Counted from the stretch's first letter, positions 53,003-63,112 are shown. The stretch is DNA of 64,000 nt from PALSA-505 sp963702235 (GCA_963702235.1 CAVPBZ010000021.1:186001-250000), one strand, 5' to 3'. The notes: generated by a model not told the origin, from the letters alone. Numbers and translations: made by a program.

Positions 53003-53830
53003 ATGCCGAGCACAGGCGACACCTACCTGCATGGTCACCACGACAGCGTGCTCCGGTCGCACCGGTGGCGGACCGCGGAAAACTCAGCCGGATACCTGCT
53101 GCCGCGGTTGCCGGCCGCGGGGCGCTTGCTCGATATCGGCTGCGGCCCGGGAACGATCACCATCGACCTCGCGGCACGGATTCCCGATGGTGAGGTCATC
53201 GGCATCGATGCGGCCGGCGATGTGCTGGACAGCGCCCGGCGCGAGGCGGACCGGCAGGGACAGCGCAACGTCCGCTTCGCCACCGGGGACGCCTACCACC
53301 TGGACTTCCGCGACGGCGAGTTCGACGTGGTGCACGCGCACCAGGTGCTCCAGCACCTGTCCGACCCGGTGGCCGCGCTGGCCGAGATGCGGCGAGTGTG
53401 CCGTGACGGCGGCCTGATCGCCGCCCGCGACGCGGACTACGGCGGGATGCTCTGGTTCCCCGAGGATGCGGAACTGACGCAGTGGCGCGCGCTGTACCAG
53501 CAAGTGGCTCGGGCCCTCGGCGGCGAGCCGGACGCCGGCCGGCGCATGCTGTCCTGGGCCAGGGCGGCCGGTTTCACCGAGGTCGAGGCGTCAGCGAGCT
53601 CGTGGTGCTACGCCGCCCCGGCTGACCGGACGTGGTGGGGGACGCTCTGGGCCGAACGCCTCACCGAGTCCCCGTTCGGCGACCGGGCCGTGGAGCGCGG
53701 CCTGGCCACCCGGCAGGACCTGGAGCGCCTGGCCGCGGCCTGGCTGCGCTGGTCAGCCTGTGACGACGGGTGGTTCCTCATCCCGCACGGCGAGATTCTG
53801 TGCCAGGTTCCGGCCCGCGCCGTCACCTGA
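53003..53830 (+). CDS. Class I SAM-dependent methyltransferase
   Basis: 275 residues. Motif I RLLDIGCGPGTITIDLAARI, the acidic end of strand 2 (VIGIDAAGDVLDSARREA), FATGDAYHLDFRDGEFDVVH and HQVLQHLSDPVAALAEMRRV give a complete Rossmann-type methyltransferase. The C-terminal ~100 residues (WARAAGFTEVEASASSWCYA) resemble UbiE/small-molecule methyltransferases. Substrate unknown. Confidence 0.9.
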   Translation: MPSTGDTYLHGHHDSVLRSHRWRTAENSAGYLLPRLPAAGRLLDIGCGPGTITIDLAARIPDGEVIGIDAAGDVLDSARREADRQGQRNVRFATGDAYHLDFRDGEFDVVHAHQVLQHLSDPVAALAEMRRVCRDGGLIAARDADYGGMLWFPEDAELTQWRALYQQVARALGGEPDAGRRMLSWARAAGFTEVEASASSWCYAAPADRTWWGTLWAERLTESPFGDRAVERGLATRQDLERLAAAWLRWSACDDGWFLIPHGEILCQVPARAVT

Positions 53831-53904
53831 CCGGCGCGGTCATCACCTGCAGACCGCCCGCCCGAACGCCCCGGTGTCCTTCAATGCCCTGATCCGCGTC
53901 CGGC

Positions 53905-54966
53905 TCAGGGCGCACCAACCCAGCGAATGGCAAACTGGTCCAGCCGGTAGCGGAATGCGTTCAGCGTCGGCTGAATGAAATTGTTCCTAATCGTCTGGGT
54001 GGCTTCAGACTCCGCGGTTCTGATCAGCGGGCCGGTAACCGAGGTGTCGTGGACAGACTTGTAGAACGCAATCTGCTGGGCCTGCGCATACAGCACTGAT
54101 TGCGGGAACTGAGGCTGCAGCAAGACGCCGCAGCCAAATCCCGGATAGGTCCAGCTGTGCTGCGTGTCGATCGGCTTGGACGGGAGATTGTCGATCGTGA
54201 CGGCGTGCGCCGACTGCGGCAGCTGCGGTACCGGCAGCACCATGGTCACCGTCACGTGACCAGGCCGGCCGCCGCCCGGATGGCTGAGGACCTGCAACCG
54301 GTAGTGCCCCGAGCTCCGCGTCCACCAGGCCGGACCCGGATTGAGGTTGACCGTGGCGGAAGCGTGACCGACCGCGTAGAAGGTGCTGGCGTACCAGCAC
54401 GGGAACGGCCCCAGGCTCTTGGAGACCTTGTGGGTGAAGTAGAAGTTGAAGTTGGCCTGGCCGAAAGCTGGCCTCGAGATTCCCTCGATCTTCTGCAGCA
54501 CCCAGGGACCCAGATTGGTATTGGTGGTGGTGCCCCTGCTGATCGTCTGCCACGGCCAGGCAAACCTGATGGTGGGCAGGTGCACGTTGAACCCCAGGAA
54601 GTGCAGAGCAGCCGACAGCGCCAGCAGTACCACCGAGGCGATCGCCCGGCGGAATATCCAGCCCGCCGCGACCAGCAGGGCAGTACCCTTGACCCACCGC
54701 GGGACGCGGCGCCGGCGTGGCCGGGAATCGCCCCCGCGGCCAGGACCGCCCGGGCCGGCGCCGCCGGACGCGCGAGTGCGCCAGGGCGGGAGGGCTTCAG
54801 GCTGCTGCGGCCAGGCCGCACCGGCGGCAGGCCGGCCCGGATCCGCGTACCGCGTGGCTGCTTCTTCGCCCGGATGGGCCAGGCCGATCCGGTACCGGAC
54901 TGCCTGGCGCCGGGTCGGGCTGTTCGCGGTGAGCATGCCCAGCACGAAGACCAAGAGTCGAATCAC
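53905..54966 (-). CDS. Membrane-anchored protein of unknown function
   Basis: 353 residues from a GTG with AAGGAGG seven bases upstream. A Pro/Arg/Gly-rich cytoplasmic head of ~85 residues is followed by one or two helices (ALLVAAGWIFRRAIASVVLL and a second segment to FLGFNV). An extracytoplasmic domain of ~230 residues contains FGQANFNFYFTHKVSKSLGP and PQSAHAVTIDNLPSKPIDTQ. No family recognised. It starts 32 bp after the hydrolase gene ends, so the two are probably cotranscribed. Confidence 0.7.
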   Translation of the reverse strand: MIRLLVFVLGMLTANSPTRRQAVRYRIGLAHPGEEAATRYADPGRPAAGAAWPQQPEALPPWRTRASGGAGPGGPGRGGDSRPRRRRVPRWVKGTALLVAAGWIFRRAIASVVLLALSAALHFLGFNVHLPTIRFAWPWQTISRGTTTNTNLGPWVLQKIEGISRPAFGQANFNFYFTHKVSKSLGPFPCWYASTFYAVGHASATVNLNPGPAWWTRSSGHYRLQVLSHPGGGRPGHVTVTMVLPVPQLPQSAHAVTIDNLPSKPIDTQHSWTYPGFGCGVLLQPQFPQSVLYAQAQQIAFYKSVHDTSVTGPLIRTAESEATQTIRNNFIQPTLNAFRYRLDQFAIRWVGAP

Positions 54967-54997
54967 GCTGTCCACCTCCTTCCATGCTTGGCGCGGG

Positions 54998-57900
54998 TTA
55001 CTCGACGACGGCCGGGTAATCCAGGCTGAGAACGACGGGTACCGCCCCGAACGGCATATGGAAACGTCCGCCCGGCTTATCCGGGGCATGCGGTTCATCG
55101 ATGTTCGGCCAGCGCATGTTCATGTGCCGGACGGTCAGGCCCTCGACGGAGTACGGGAATTCCATCGCGGACGTGCGGTGCAGCTTCAGCAGCCCGCCCC
55201 AGCGGAATGCGGCGAAGACGTTAGCCAGGTCACGGACTGAGAGGAATCCCGGTGCGGTGAGTTCCAGGTGATAAACCGCGCCGGCCAGTTCCACCAGGTC
55301 GTCGGCGCACTGCTCCAGTGCCGCTGACTTGGTCCGGTACGCTGTGCCGTCGGCATTGACCGTGCCCAGTTTCTCGCCGTGGACCGGCGAGTACCGCGGC
55401 TTGGCCTTGCACTGCATCCAGTCGCAGGCGGCCAGCAGTTCCCAGCGGATACCGCTGTGGCTGGCGACGTCCCGGTACAGCGGCTCGGCCTGGGTCAGCG
55501 GCACCTTGGCGGCCGCCACGAAGGCGTTCTTCACCGGGGCGGGGATGTGCTGGTGGTACTGGCTAATAGTTGCTCGGGAGTTGCGCACCGTGATCCTCCG
55601 TGCGTGCCGGCTGAGCGGCGTGACCAACCGCTTGGCGGACACACTCTGAGGTGCCGGCGTCGGCTCTTGCGATGAGGCAGCTGCGCCGGACTGGCCGCGC
55701 GGCCCCGGCGGCGTCGCGCCAGCGGGGCCGGGCGGCGTCGCGTCGGCGCGCGGGGGCGGAACGACAGGCGCTAGTCCGGGGATGATCGCCCCGCCCGCCG
55801 CGGCCCCGGAGATACGGCCCGGCTGATGGCTGGCCGTTCCGCTGCGCCCGGGGGTGGCGGCCGCGCCTGACGCAGGGGTGGTTACGCCAGAGCCCGTGGT
55901 CCCGCCACGAGCTGGGGCGCCGGCGCCGCGCCGGCCCGGGCTCGTGCTCCTGCCTCGAGCTGCGGCGGCCTGGGTGCTTCGGCCGGAATGCGTGCTCCCG
56001 CCCCGAGCCGGGCTGGCCACGGTGCTCCCGTCAGGCGACGTGCTCCCGCTCGACCGGCCGCTTGCCGTGGCCCGGCCGGGGGCGGTGGCGCGGCTCGACG
56101 CGGAGCCACTGGTGCCGCCGGGCGTCGGGGTCGTGGCCTCACCGCGCGTCGGACTGGTGGCCTTGCCCGATGTGGGGTTGGACATTGTGCCGAGTGTTGG
56201 GTTGGTGGTCCCGCCGGGGCTCGGGCTGGTGACTGTGCCGTGACCGGGGCTGGTGGCACCGCCGGATGTGGGGCTGGAAGTCGTGCCGGGTACCGAGCTG
56301 GCGGTCCCGCCGGGGCTCGGGCTGGTGACTGTGCCGTGACCGGGGCTGGTGATCCCGCCGGGCGCGGGGCTGGTGGTCCCCCCGGGTGTCGGGCTCGTGG
56401 TGCCGCCCGGGCTCGGGCTGGTCACCGCGATCGGCCCGGGGCTGGTGACGCGGCCAGGTTTCGGGCTGGTGGCGCGCCCCGGCCGCGGGCTGGTCACCCT
56501 GCGGGGCGCGGGTCTGGTGGCGCCGCCGGGCGAGCGAGCGGTGGCCCCGCCCTGCCGGGGACCAGTCGCGGAGCCCGGCGTCGTCGCATGGGTGCTGGCC
56601 GCGTGCGCAGCATTGTCGTAGCGGTACAGGTCATACCGCTGCATGAGGGCGACGAGCTTCGCGCCGTAGGCGGGATCAGTCGCGTAGACGCCGGTGAGCG
56701 CGTTGGCGAACGCGTTAGGGTCGTGGCGCACGGCCATGGACTGGGTGTAGTACGGGCTTGTCGCCAGCAGCTTGCCGTGATCATCGATGCTCTCGGCGAC
56801 ACTGCGGTAGACGCGGAACGAGGCGATCTGGGTCACGGCCTGGCCGTTCACGACTTCCTGCGTCGGCTGCAGGTCACTGCCGGCCGGGCCAGCGCCCTTG
56901 ATCCCGAACAGGTTGTGGTCCTTGCTGGACAGGTAGCTCTGGCCCCAGCCGGATTCATCGATCGCCTGGGCGATCGTCACCGCGGCCGGCACGCCGTACT
57001 TGCGCTGCGTGGCCATGGCCCCCTGGGCGACCTGGCTGATGAACGCCTGCTGCCCGCTGGTCCCTGGCGGCGGGCTGATCGTGGCGGCAGGCTGGTGCCT
57101 GCTGTACCGGGCCTTCGACCGGCCGGCCGGGTCGGCGGACAGGCGGCGGGACGTGACCGACAGCCCCGGGATGGCCGCCGTGCCCCGGGCGGCCGCTGGA
57201 TCCGAGGCCACGGTCGCTGCGACGCCCGCCGCGCCCGGCACCTGCGCGCTGGCCGCCACGCCAGGCTGCGCCGGGCCCGGCTGGGCCGGCGGCCCGCCGC
57301 GGGCTGTCGCGCGTTCCAGGATCGGATGCGGGTGGTGCCGAGGCGTCGGCGCGCCGCTGCCTGCGCCGGCGGCTGGCTCCGGCGCCGCGGCGACGGCCGC
57401 GCCGGGGGCTGGCTGCGCCGGAGCCTGCAAGGCAGGGCCGGTGCCGGGGATGCCCGGGATGGCCGCCGTCCCGCGCGCTGCCTCGTGGTGGTGGCCCGCC
57501 CCGCGCCCGCCGTGTCCGTGGCCGCCGTGCCCGCCCTGTCCGTGCCCGATGCTCCCCGGTCCGCTGCTCCCCGGTCCGCGGACGGCCTGCAGATGGCCGG
57601 CGGTCCCGGCCAGCTCGCCGTTGTTGACAAAGCCGGTGACGCCCTGGGCCGCCAGCGAGCCGGCGAGGTCATGGGCGTTGACCGAGAGGTTCGGCAGCGA
57701 GTCGCCGCCGATCGTATGCAAGACCCCGCCGGAGTAACTCGTGACCACCTCGACGTGGCCGCTGAAAAGAACCCAGTCGCCCGGCAGCGGCTGGTAGCCG
57801 TCGCCCAGCGGGTGCCAGCGCTGATGCGCCTGCGCATCCTGGACGACCGAAGTGATGCCGGGGGACGCGGGATTCGGATCGACGCGGACGTCGGCCCACT

Positions 57901-58318
57901 TGTGCAGCGGCCACGGATAGCTGGTGCCGCCGGTCACCCAGCTTTGCTGGCCGACGACCTGGGCCGCCAGCTCCAGCGTCAGGCTGGCAAAGGCGGCGCA
58001 CGATTCGCCGTGGTCCACGCCGTCGATGCTGTCGTGCTGCCAGATGAGTGCCTCCATCTCGGCGGGAGTCCTGCTCTGCGCCAGCCGGAGGTAGTAGTGG
58101 GCGACGTTGACGATGGCCGCGCGCAGCGTCGCGTCGCCGGCCTGCGCGGGCCGGAGCGGCTGATGCATCGCGAGCAAGCGAACCTGGGTGCCGGCCGGCG
58201 AGGTCAGGTCAGCCGCCGCCGTTCCCGGGACGAGGGAGAACCCCGTTATCGCGCCGCCGGTGCTTAGGCTCACCAATGCGGTCATCTGCTGCCACCTGGG
58301 CGCGCTGGCAACATGCAT
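54998..58318 (-). CDS. Large secreted bifunctional cell-wall hydrolase (CHAP-like and glucosaminidase domains)
   Basis: 1106 residues. Signal peptide within residues 1-36 (GGAITGFSLVPGTAAA). Residues ~60-230 resemble a CHAP/NlpC amidase: Cys107 in DHGESCAAF and His188 in VLFSGHVEVVTSYSGG. Residues ~425-570 are a glucosaminidase (FISQVAQGAMATQRKYGVPA, catalytic Glu455 in AIDESGWGQSYLSSKDHNLF, then GIKG). Residues ~575-900 are a Ser/Thr/Pro/Gly linker with TSPSPGGTT-type repeats. Residues ~930-1106 are a conserved C-terminal region with no family I know (LLAACDWMQCKAKPRYSPV). The middle of a three-gene set; role in wall opening for secretion, transfer or growth is open. Confidence 0.8.
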   Translation of the reverse strand: MHVASAPRWQQMTALVSLSTGGAITGFSLVPGTAAADLTSPAGTQVRLLAMHQPLRPAQAGDATLRAAIVNVAHYYLRLAQSRTPAEMEALIWQHDSIDGVDHGESCAAFASLTLELAAQVVGQQSWVTGGTSYPWPLHKWADVRVDPNPASPGITSVVQDAQAHQRWHPLGDGYQPLPGDWVLFSGHVEVVTSYSGGVLHTIGGDSLPNLSVNAHDLAGSLAAQGVTGFVNNGELAGTAGHLQAVRGPGSSGPGSIGHGQGGHGGHGHGGRGAGHHHEAARGTAAIPGIPGTGPALQAPAQPAPGAAVAAAPEPAAGAGSGAPTPRHHPHPILERATARGGPPAQPGPAQPGVAASAQVPGAAGVAATVASDPAAARGTAAIPGLSVTSRRLSADPAGRSKARYSRHQPAATISPPPGTSGQQAFISQVAQGAMATQRKYGVPAAVTIAQAIDESGWGQSYLSSKDHNLFGIKGAGPAGSDLQPTQEVVNGQAVTQIASFRVYRSVAESIDDHGKLLATSPYYTQSMAVRHDPNAFANALTGVYATDPAYGAKLVALMQRYDLYRYDNAAHAASTHATTPGSATGPRQGGATARSPGGATRPAPRRVTSPRPGRATSPKPGRVTSPGPIAVTSPSPGGTTSPTPGGTTSPAPGGITSPGHGTVTSPSPGGTASSVPGTTSSPTSGGATSPGHGTVTSPSPGGTTNPTLGTMSNPTSGKATSPTRGEATTPTPGGTSGSASSRATAPGRATASGRSSGSTSPDGSTVASPARGGSTHSGRSTQAAAARGRSTSPGRRGAGAPARGGTTGSGVTTPASGAAATPGRSGTASHQPGRISGAAAGGAIIPGLAPVVPPPRADATPPGPAGATPPGPRGQSGAAASSQEPTPAPQSVSAKRLVTPLSRHARRITVRNSRATISQYHQHIPAPVKNAFVAAAKVPLTQAEPLYRDVASHSGIRWELLAACDWMQCKAKPRYSPVHGEKLGTVNADGTAYRTKSAALEQCADDLVELAGAVYHLELTAPGFLSVRDLANVFAAFRWGGLLKLHRTSAMEFPYSVEGLTVRHMNMRWPNIDEPHAPDKPGGRFHMPFGAVPVVLSLDYPAVVE

Positions 58319-58384
58319 GAGTTCACCTCTCTCCCGACTCAGCTGGGGGTGCGGCAGCGGAACGCTGCGGTTGCCGGAACGGAC

Positions 58385-59341
58385 CTAAGTCCGCGGTGCG
58401 GAAACCGCCAGGCGCTTGAGGATCGCCTGGACCTGAGAGCTGCCGGGATTCTTCGCGTTCTCGAACAGCACGGCGGCGTCCTGGGCCGCCTGCGGGGCGG
58501 CGCCGACCACCCACTTCTGGTAGACGTCGGCCACCAGGGCGCCCTGGCCTGCCCCGCTGGTCACCTGCCTGGCGCAGAGCCGCGGGAAGCCCGCGCGGGA
58601 CGTGACCGCGGCCGAGCCGGTGTAGCGGAGGCAGTTCGCCGGGGCGCTCTCCAGCCCGGACTGCACCTGCGGGCGGCCGTTGGGCCGGGTCAGGGTCGCC
58701 CCGCCGACGATGTTGTTGATGGCCCTGGCCGCGACCGCGAGGCTGTCGAAGGGGTTGACCGGGTTGTAGGGGTGATGCAGGTTCAGCGACCAGGCGATCT
58801 CACCGCCCTGGGCCGGCGTAATCGGCTCCAGCCCCTGGCGGCCCGTCTTCGCGCTGGCAAAGCCCGGGTTGTTTCCGCTCGTGAGCAGCGCGAATACCCA
58901 CAGGATCTGGCGTGTGCCGGTGGCGCAGGCAAAGTTGACCTGGCCTGGCTCCGACTTCACGTCGGGGTTCTGGCACGCGGTGGTGACCTCGCTCTGCACC
59001 TTCGCGACGCTGGCGGGCCACACTGCTCCGCCACCGGACAGCATCAGCGCAGCGACCGTGACAACCGCGACGAGAATGGCCGTCCCTGCTGCCGTCTTGC
59101 GCCCGCGGGAAAGGCCGGGGCGGTACGCACTGCGGCGGCCGTGATTGACGAGGATCTCTGTCCGCGCCTCAGGCGAGTGCACCCGGCCAGCGGCCGGCGG
59201 AAGGTCGGCCGGCCCGGCCAGCTCCCGCTCAAGCGACACGCGCGCGTCGGACAGCTGGCGCTCGAGTTCCTCGGTTTTGTCCTTCAGGTCAGCGAGAAGC
59301 TGGCTCCTCAGCTGGACGTCATATTCGAAGTGCGTTCTCAT
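58385..59341 (-). CDS. Single-pass membrane protein with coiled-coil head
   Basis: 318 residues from the ATG at 59341, with GGAGGCGAGGG before it. The cytoplasmic head has a short coiled coil (LADLKDKTEELERQLSDARV). One helix (GTAILVAVVTVAALMLSGGG) leads to an exported domain of ~210 residues with several cysteines (TTACQNPD, FACATGTRQ, NCLRYTGS, LCARQV) and a FENAKNPGSSQVQAILKRLA end. No family recognised. First gene of the set that continues with the hydrolase 67 bp downstream. Confidence 0.75.
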   Translation of the reverse strand: MRTHFEYDVQLRSQLLADLKDKTEELERQLSDARVSLERELAGPADLPPAAGRVHSPEARTEILVNHGRRSAYRPGLSRGRKTAAGTAILVAVVTVAALMLSGGGAVWPASVAKVQSEVTTACQNPDVKSEPGQVNFACATGTRQILWVFALLTSGNNPGFASAKTGRQGLEPITPAQGGEIAWSLNLHHPYNPVNPFDSLAVAARAINNIVGGATLTRPNGRPQVQSGLESAPANCLRYTGSAAVTSRAGFPRLCARQVTSGAGQGALVADVYQKWVVGAAPQAAQDAAVLFENAKNPGSSQVQAILKRLAVSAPRT

Positions 59342-59668
59342 CCCTCGCCTCCGGTGACCGGGTGCCGCTCGATGCGCAGAACGGACGCGGCCCGAGCAGA
59401 ACATCCGGTCGCGACCAGGCAGCGCGTGCGAACAGGCATGCCCGTCATTAGAACACATGTGCGAGGGAACTGTGAAGGGGCCGGCTGGTGAGAACAGGCA
59501 TTCGTGAGAACGCGTAACGGGGGGGACACGGCGCGCGATGGCGCGCGTCCTCGCGCGCTGACCATGGGCCGGCCGCGCCACCCGGGTCATCCCGTCATTT
59601 CCGCCCGATACGGAATCGCGGTGCAGAGTGGCGCGCTATTGGCGGCAACATGGCGCATACTGGTAGTG

Positions 59669-59893
59669 ATGAAGCCAGCCCGCGCCCCGAACAGGCGCTA
59701 TCTGCCCGGAAGCCCTTTCAACACACCTCCCGTGGTCCGGCCGGTCAAGGAGTTCGCTCTCAGTGACCAGGTCACCCACGACCGGTACGGCCTCGGCCGC
59801 GTGATCGAAGTCGATGAGAGGACTGTGCTCGTCAACTTCGGCGACCGCACCGAACGCATCAACGAGCCATACCCCAAGCTCACCAGGCTCTGA
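59669..59893 (+). CDS. Small conserved beta protein (KOW/Tudor-like)
   Basis: 74 residues. A basic head (MKPARAPNRRYLPGSPF) precedes a compact beta domain, ALSDQVTHDRYGLGRVIEVD followed by VLVNFGDRTERINEPYPKL. The fold resembles the small barrel of CarD-type and RNA/DNA-binding proteins, but the rest of CarD is absent. No clear ribosome site. It stands alone between two minus-strand genes. Confidence 0.65.
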   Translation: MKPARAPNRRYLPGSPFNTPPVVRPVKEFALSDQVTHDRYGLGRVIEVDERTVLVNFGDRTERINEPYPKLTRL

Positions 59894-59986
59894 TCACTGA
59901 CCCCGCCCGCTCGGCCCAGCCGTGCCGGGCGGTGGGCACCTCAGGCCAGTGTGCGCTGACACAGGAACGCCCTCCGCGGACCCTGC

Positions 59987-62860
59987 TCACGGCGAGCCAG
60001 CGGGCTGCTCGGGCTGCTGTGCCTCCTGGTTAAGCCCGGCCGCCTCGGCCGCGGCCTGTGCTGCCTCAGCGTGCCGTCCGAGCACGGACAACGCAGCCGC
60101 CAGGCTGGACAGCGCTCGCTCCAGTCCGGGCTCGAAGCGCTCCGGGTGGGCCGCGGCGAGTTCCCGGTAGGCGGCGACGGCTTCCTGCTCAAGCGGCACC
60201 GCGTCAGCGGCGCGGCCCAGCTCGTTGAGCCTCATGCCGAGGCTGGTCAGCGAGCGGGCCAGGTCGGGCCGGTACAAGTCGGGGTGGGCGGCGGTGAGTT
60301 TGCGGCGGATAGTGACCGCTTCCTGGATCGGCGGCAGGGCGGCGGCCAGCCGGCCGAGCTCGGCGTACCTCATGCCCAGGCTGGTCAGCGACCGGGCGAG
60401 GTCCGGCCGGTACCGGCCAGGGTCGGCCTGGCCGAGCTCGCGGTAGGCGGTGACCGCTTCCTTGATCACGGGTAGCGCGTCGGCTGGGCGCCCGAGCTGG
60501 GAGTACGTGAGACCGAGGTTGGCCAGCGCGGCGGCGAGCCCGGGCCGGTACCGGTCCGGGTTCCCGGCTGCTAGCTCCCGGCGGATGGCCACGGCCTCCT
60601 GCTCCGTCCGCAGCGCGTCAGCCGGGCGGCCGAGCTCGGAGAACCAGATGCCGAGGTTCCCCAGGGACCGCGCCAGGTCCGCCCGGTAACCGTCCGGGTC
60701 GGCGGCCGCCAGCTCGCGGCGGATCGCGACGGCCTCCTGCTCCGCGCCGAGCGCGTCAGCCTGGCCGAGCTCGGACAGCCAGATGCCGAGGTTGGTCAGC
60801 GCCGCGGCCAGGTCGGGCCGGTACTGGCCGGGACTGGCCACAGCCAGGTCGCGGTAGATCGTCACCGCTTCCCGCGCGGGGGCCAGTGCGTCCGCCGGGC
60901 GCTCCGACTCCGAGAACCACACGCCCAGGTTGGTCAGCGAGGCTGCAAGGTCGGGCCGGTACTGGCCGGGGCTGGCGGCGGCCAGCTCGCGGTAGACGGC
61001 CACCGCTTCCTGCTCCGCGCCGAGCGCGTCCGCGGGGCGGCCCGCCCCGTCGTACCGGACGGCCAGGCCGGTGAGGCACCGGGCGAGGTCGGCGCGGTAC
61101 CCGCCCTGATCGGCACTGGCGAGCTCACGGTAGAGGGTGACGGCTTCCTGCTCCGCCCGCAGCGCGTCACCCGTGCGACCGGCCTCGGCGAACAGCACGG
61201 CGAGGCGGATCAGGGACACCGCGAGACCGGGCCGGTAGCGGCCGGGGTTGCGGGCGGCCAGCTCACGGCGGATGGTGACCGCCTCCTGCGCGGGCCGCAG
61301 GCCGGGGTGCAGGTCCAGCTGGCCCAGCAGCAGCCCGGCCCGGTCATCCGCCTGAGCCCGGACCCGCGGGCCGGCGCCGGGCGCGGTCGACTCGAGCGCC
61401 CGCAAGGTCGCGGCCAGGTGAGCATCCGCCAGTAGCGCGCTCGGGTAGGGCAGCGCCAGCGCCAGATCCGCCATGACCTCCGGCGGGACGGCGGCGTCTG
61501 TGATCGCCCGCGCGAGCAGCTGTGCCAGGTCACCTCCCGTCCGCAGCGCCACCCGGCCCGCCGGGATGCCGAGCTGCCCCAGGTGGTCGCGCAGCGCCGT
61601 CGCGAGCACCTGCCGGGCCCTGTCCTGGTGCGCGGACGCCCGGGCCAGCACGGTCAGCGCGTGCTCGGCCTGCTCCGGGGTGAGATCGCGCAGGCAGGAC
61701 CGGGCCAGGACGGGATCGGCCGCAAGCTGGGCGGCCACATGCGTCTCGGCCACCAGATCAGGCTGCAGCAAGCCCAGCCGGCCGTCGGCGCCCGCCGGGT
61801 ACAGCGCATACAGCCAGCGCACCCACCGCCAGCGCTGCTCCGGCGAGCGCTCGGCGAGGTCGGGCACCCGCTGCACCGCCGCGGTCGCTTCTTCCACGCT
61901 GCCGGCAGCGGCGAGCGCGGCCGCCGCGACGACCTGCTCCGGCAGCGTCCCCGCGCCGGGCAGTCCCGCGGCCACCGCCGAATGCCGCCAGTACAGCGCC
62001 TCGTGCTCGAGCAGGACGTCCAGCGCCCCGTCGCCGATCACCAGCCGCAGCGCCGCGCCCCGCTGCGCGGAGAACCGCAGCAGCCCCACCAGCGCCGCCG
62101 CATGCAGGATCAAGACCGGCAGCCGCCGGCCTGAGCGCTCAATCTCCACCTGGCCGGGCGCCGTCACCGACAGCACGCGGGCAAGATCCGGCACCGCGGC
62201 CTCGGCTAGCTCATCGTCGGAGACGTCCGGGCTGACCGGCGCGTCCAGCCGCACCGGCTCGGTTCCGGCCAGCAGCCGCGCGACCGGGGGGGCGGAGCCG
62301 TCGATCAGCCGGTCCCACCACTCGCCCAGCGAACGGGTAACCAGCAGGAGCCGGACGGGACCCGGATCCTCCGCCACCGTGCGCAGCAGCTCTGCCAGCC
62401 CGGCCCGGCCCTCGGCGTGATCGACCACCACCAGCAGCCGGCCCGGATGGTCGGCCCGGGCGGCCGCCACGCCCTGTCCCTCGTCGCCGGCCGCGACCAG
62501 CAGCCACCGGCCGCCGTCCGCCTCCCACCAGGCGGCAATCTCGAGGGCCAGCCGGGTCTTGCCCACCCCTCCCGCGCCGGTCAGGATCTGTACCGACCGG
62601 GCCGGCTCCGCGGTGCACCAGGCCCGCAACCCGGCCAGCTCGGCGGCCCGCCCGGTGAAGGCGACGACCCCCCGATCCGCGCGCAGCAATTCGGCGAGCC
62701 CCGCGTCAGCCCTGGCCGGCTCCGGGCCGTGCCCGCCGGGCTGGCCCGCCCGTGCCTGACCGGCGCGCGCGCCCGCCGGCGCCCGGTCGTCCCCTCGGCG
62801 ACCCAATCTCCACCCCACTCCCCACTCATACCCACCCAGACCGGTATCCGCTAGCCCCAT
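59987..62860 (-). CDS. STAND-type NTPase with tetratricopeptide repeats
   Basis: 957 residues. A P-loop domain has VQILTGAGGVGKTRLALEIA (Walker A) and RLLLVTRSLGEWWDR (sensor-like arginine). The C-terminal ~430 residues are about nine kinesin-light-chain-like TPR units, each with (A)LxxxQEAVxxYRELAxxxPxxYRPDLAxSLTxLG, very similar to one another. STAND proteins switch from monomer to oligomer on ligand sensing and act as regulators or in defence. No separate effector domain is visible at the N-terminus (first ~60 residues are low-complexity). The start is uncertain. Confidence 0.85.
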   Translation of the reverse strand: MGLADTGLGGYEWGVGWRLGRRGDDRAPAGARAGQARAGQPGGHGPEPARADAGLAELLRADRGVVAFTGRAAELAGLRAWCTAEPARSVQILTGAGGVGKTRLALEIAAWWEADGGRWLLVAAGDEGQGVAAARADHPGRLLVVVDHAEGRAGLAELLRTVAEDPGPVRLLLVTRSLGEWWDRLIDGSAPPVARLLAGTEPVRLDAPVSPDVSDDELAEAAVPDLARVLSVTAPGQVEIERSGRRLPVLILHAAALVGLLRFSAQRGAALRLVIGDGALDVLLEHEALYWRHSAVAAGLPGAGTLPEQVVAAAALAAAGSVEEATAAVQRVPDLAERSPEQRWRWVRWLYALYPAGADGRLGLLQPDLVAETHVAAQLAADPVLARSCLRDLTPEQAEHALTVLARASAHQDRARQVLATALRDHLGQLGIPAGRVALRTGGDLAQLLARAITDAAVPPEVMADLALALPYPSALLADAHLAATLRALESTAPGAGPRVRAQADDRAGLLLGQLDLHPGLRPAQEAVTIRRELAARNPGRYRPGLAVSLIRLAVLFAEAGRTGDALRAEQEAVTLYRELASADQGGYRADLARCLTGLAVRYDGAGRPADALGAEQEAVAVYRELAAASPGQYRPDLAASLTNLGVWFSESERPADALAPAREAVTIYRDLAVASPGQYRPDLAAALTNLGIWLSELGQADALGAEQEAVAIRRELAAADPDGYRADLARSLGNLGIWFSELGRPADALRTEQEAVAIRRELAAGNPDRYRPGLAAALANLGLTYSQLGRPADALPVIKEAVTAYRELGQADPGRYRPDLARSLTSLGMRYAELGRLAAALPPIQEAVTIRRKLTAAHPDLYRPDLARSLTSLGMRLNELGRAADAVPLEQEAVAAYRELAAAHPERFEPGLERALSSLAAALSVLGRHAEAAQAAAEAAGLNQEAQQPEQPAGSP

Positions 62861-63112
62861 TGCCGCGAAGTAGCGGCCGCTTTGCGGAACTGACCCCTGG
62901 CGTGTTCGGCGAGTGCCGCAAATACGCCTTTACCAGCGATATATGCCGAACGGCCAATCGCCAGGCCGTCCCGGACCGGCGGCCGCGCGCGGCCAGCCCT
63001 AACACCGCGCGAGCCGCTGCCCTTACCACACGAGCCGCTGTGCTGCCGTCCGGTCGGCGGCGGGGATAGGGTGGTGCCCTCCGGGCTCAGGTGGCGGGAG
63101 GGGTTGCGGCCG

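Noticed and set aside
55988..58267. Very long plus-strand open frame opposite the wall hydrolase
   Set aside because: The minus-strand frame has a signal peptide, catalytic motifs and normal composition. The plus-strand frame is a by-product of third-position GC.
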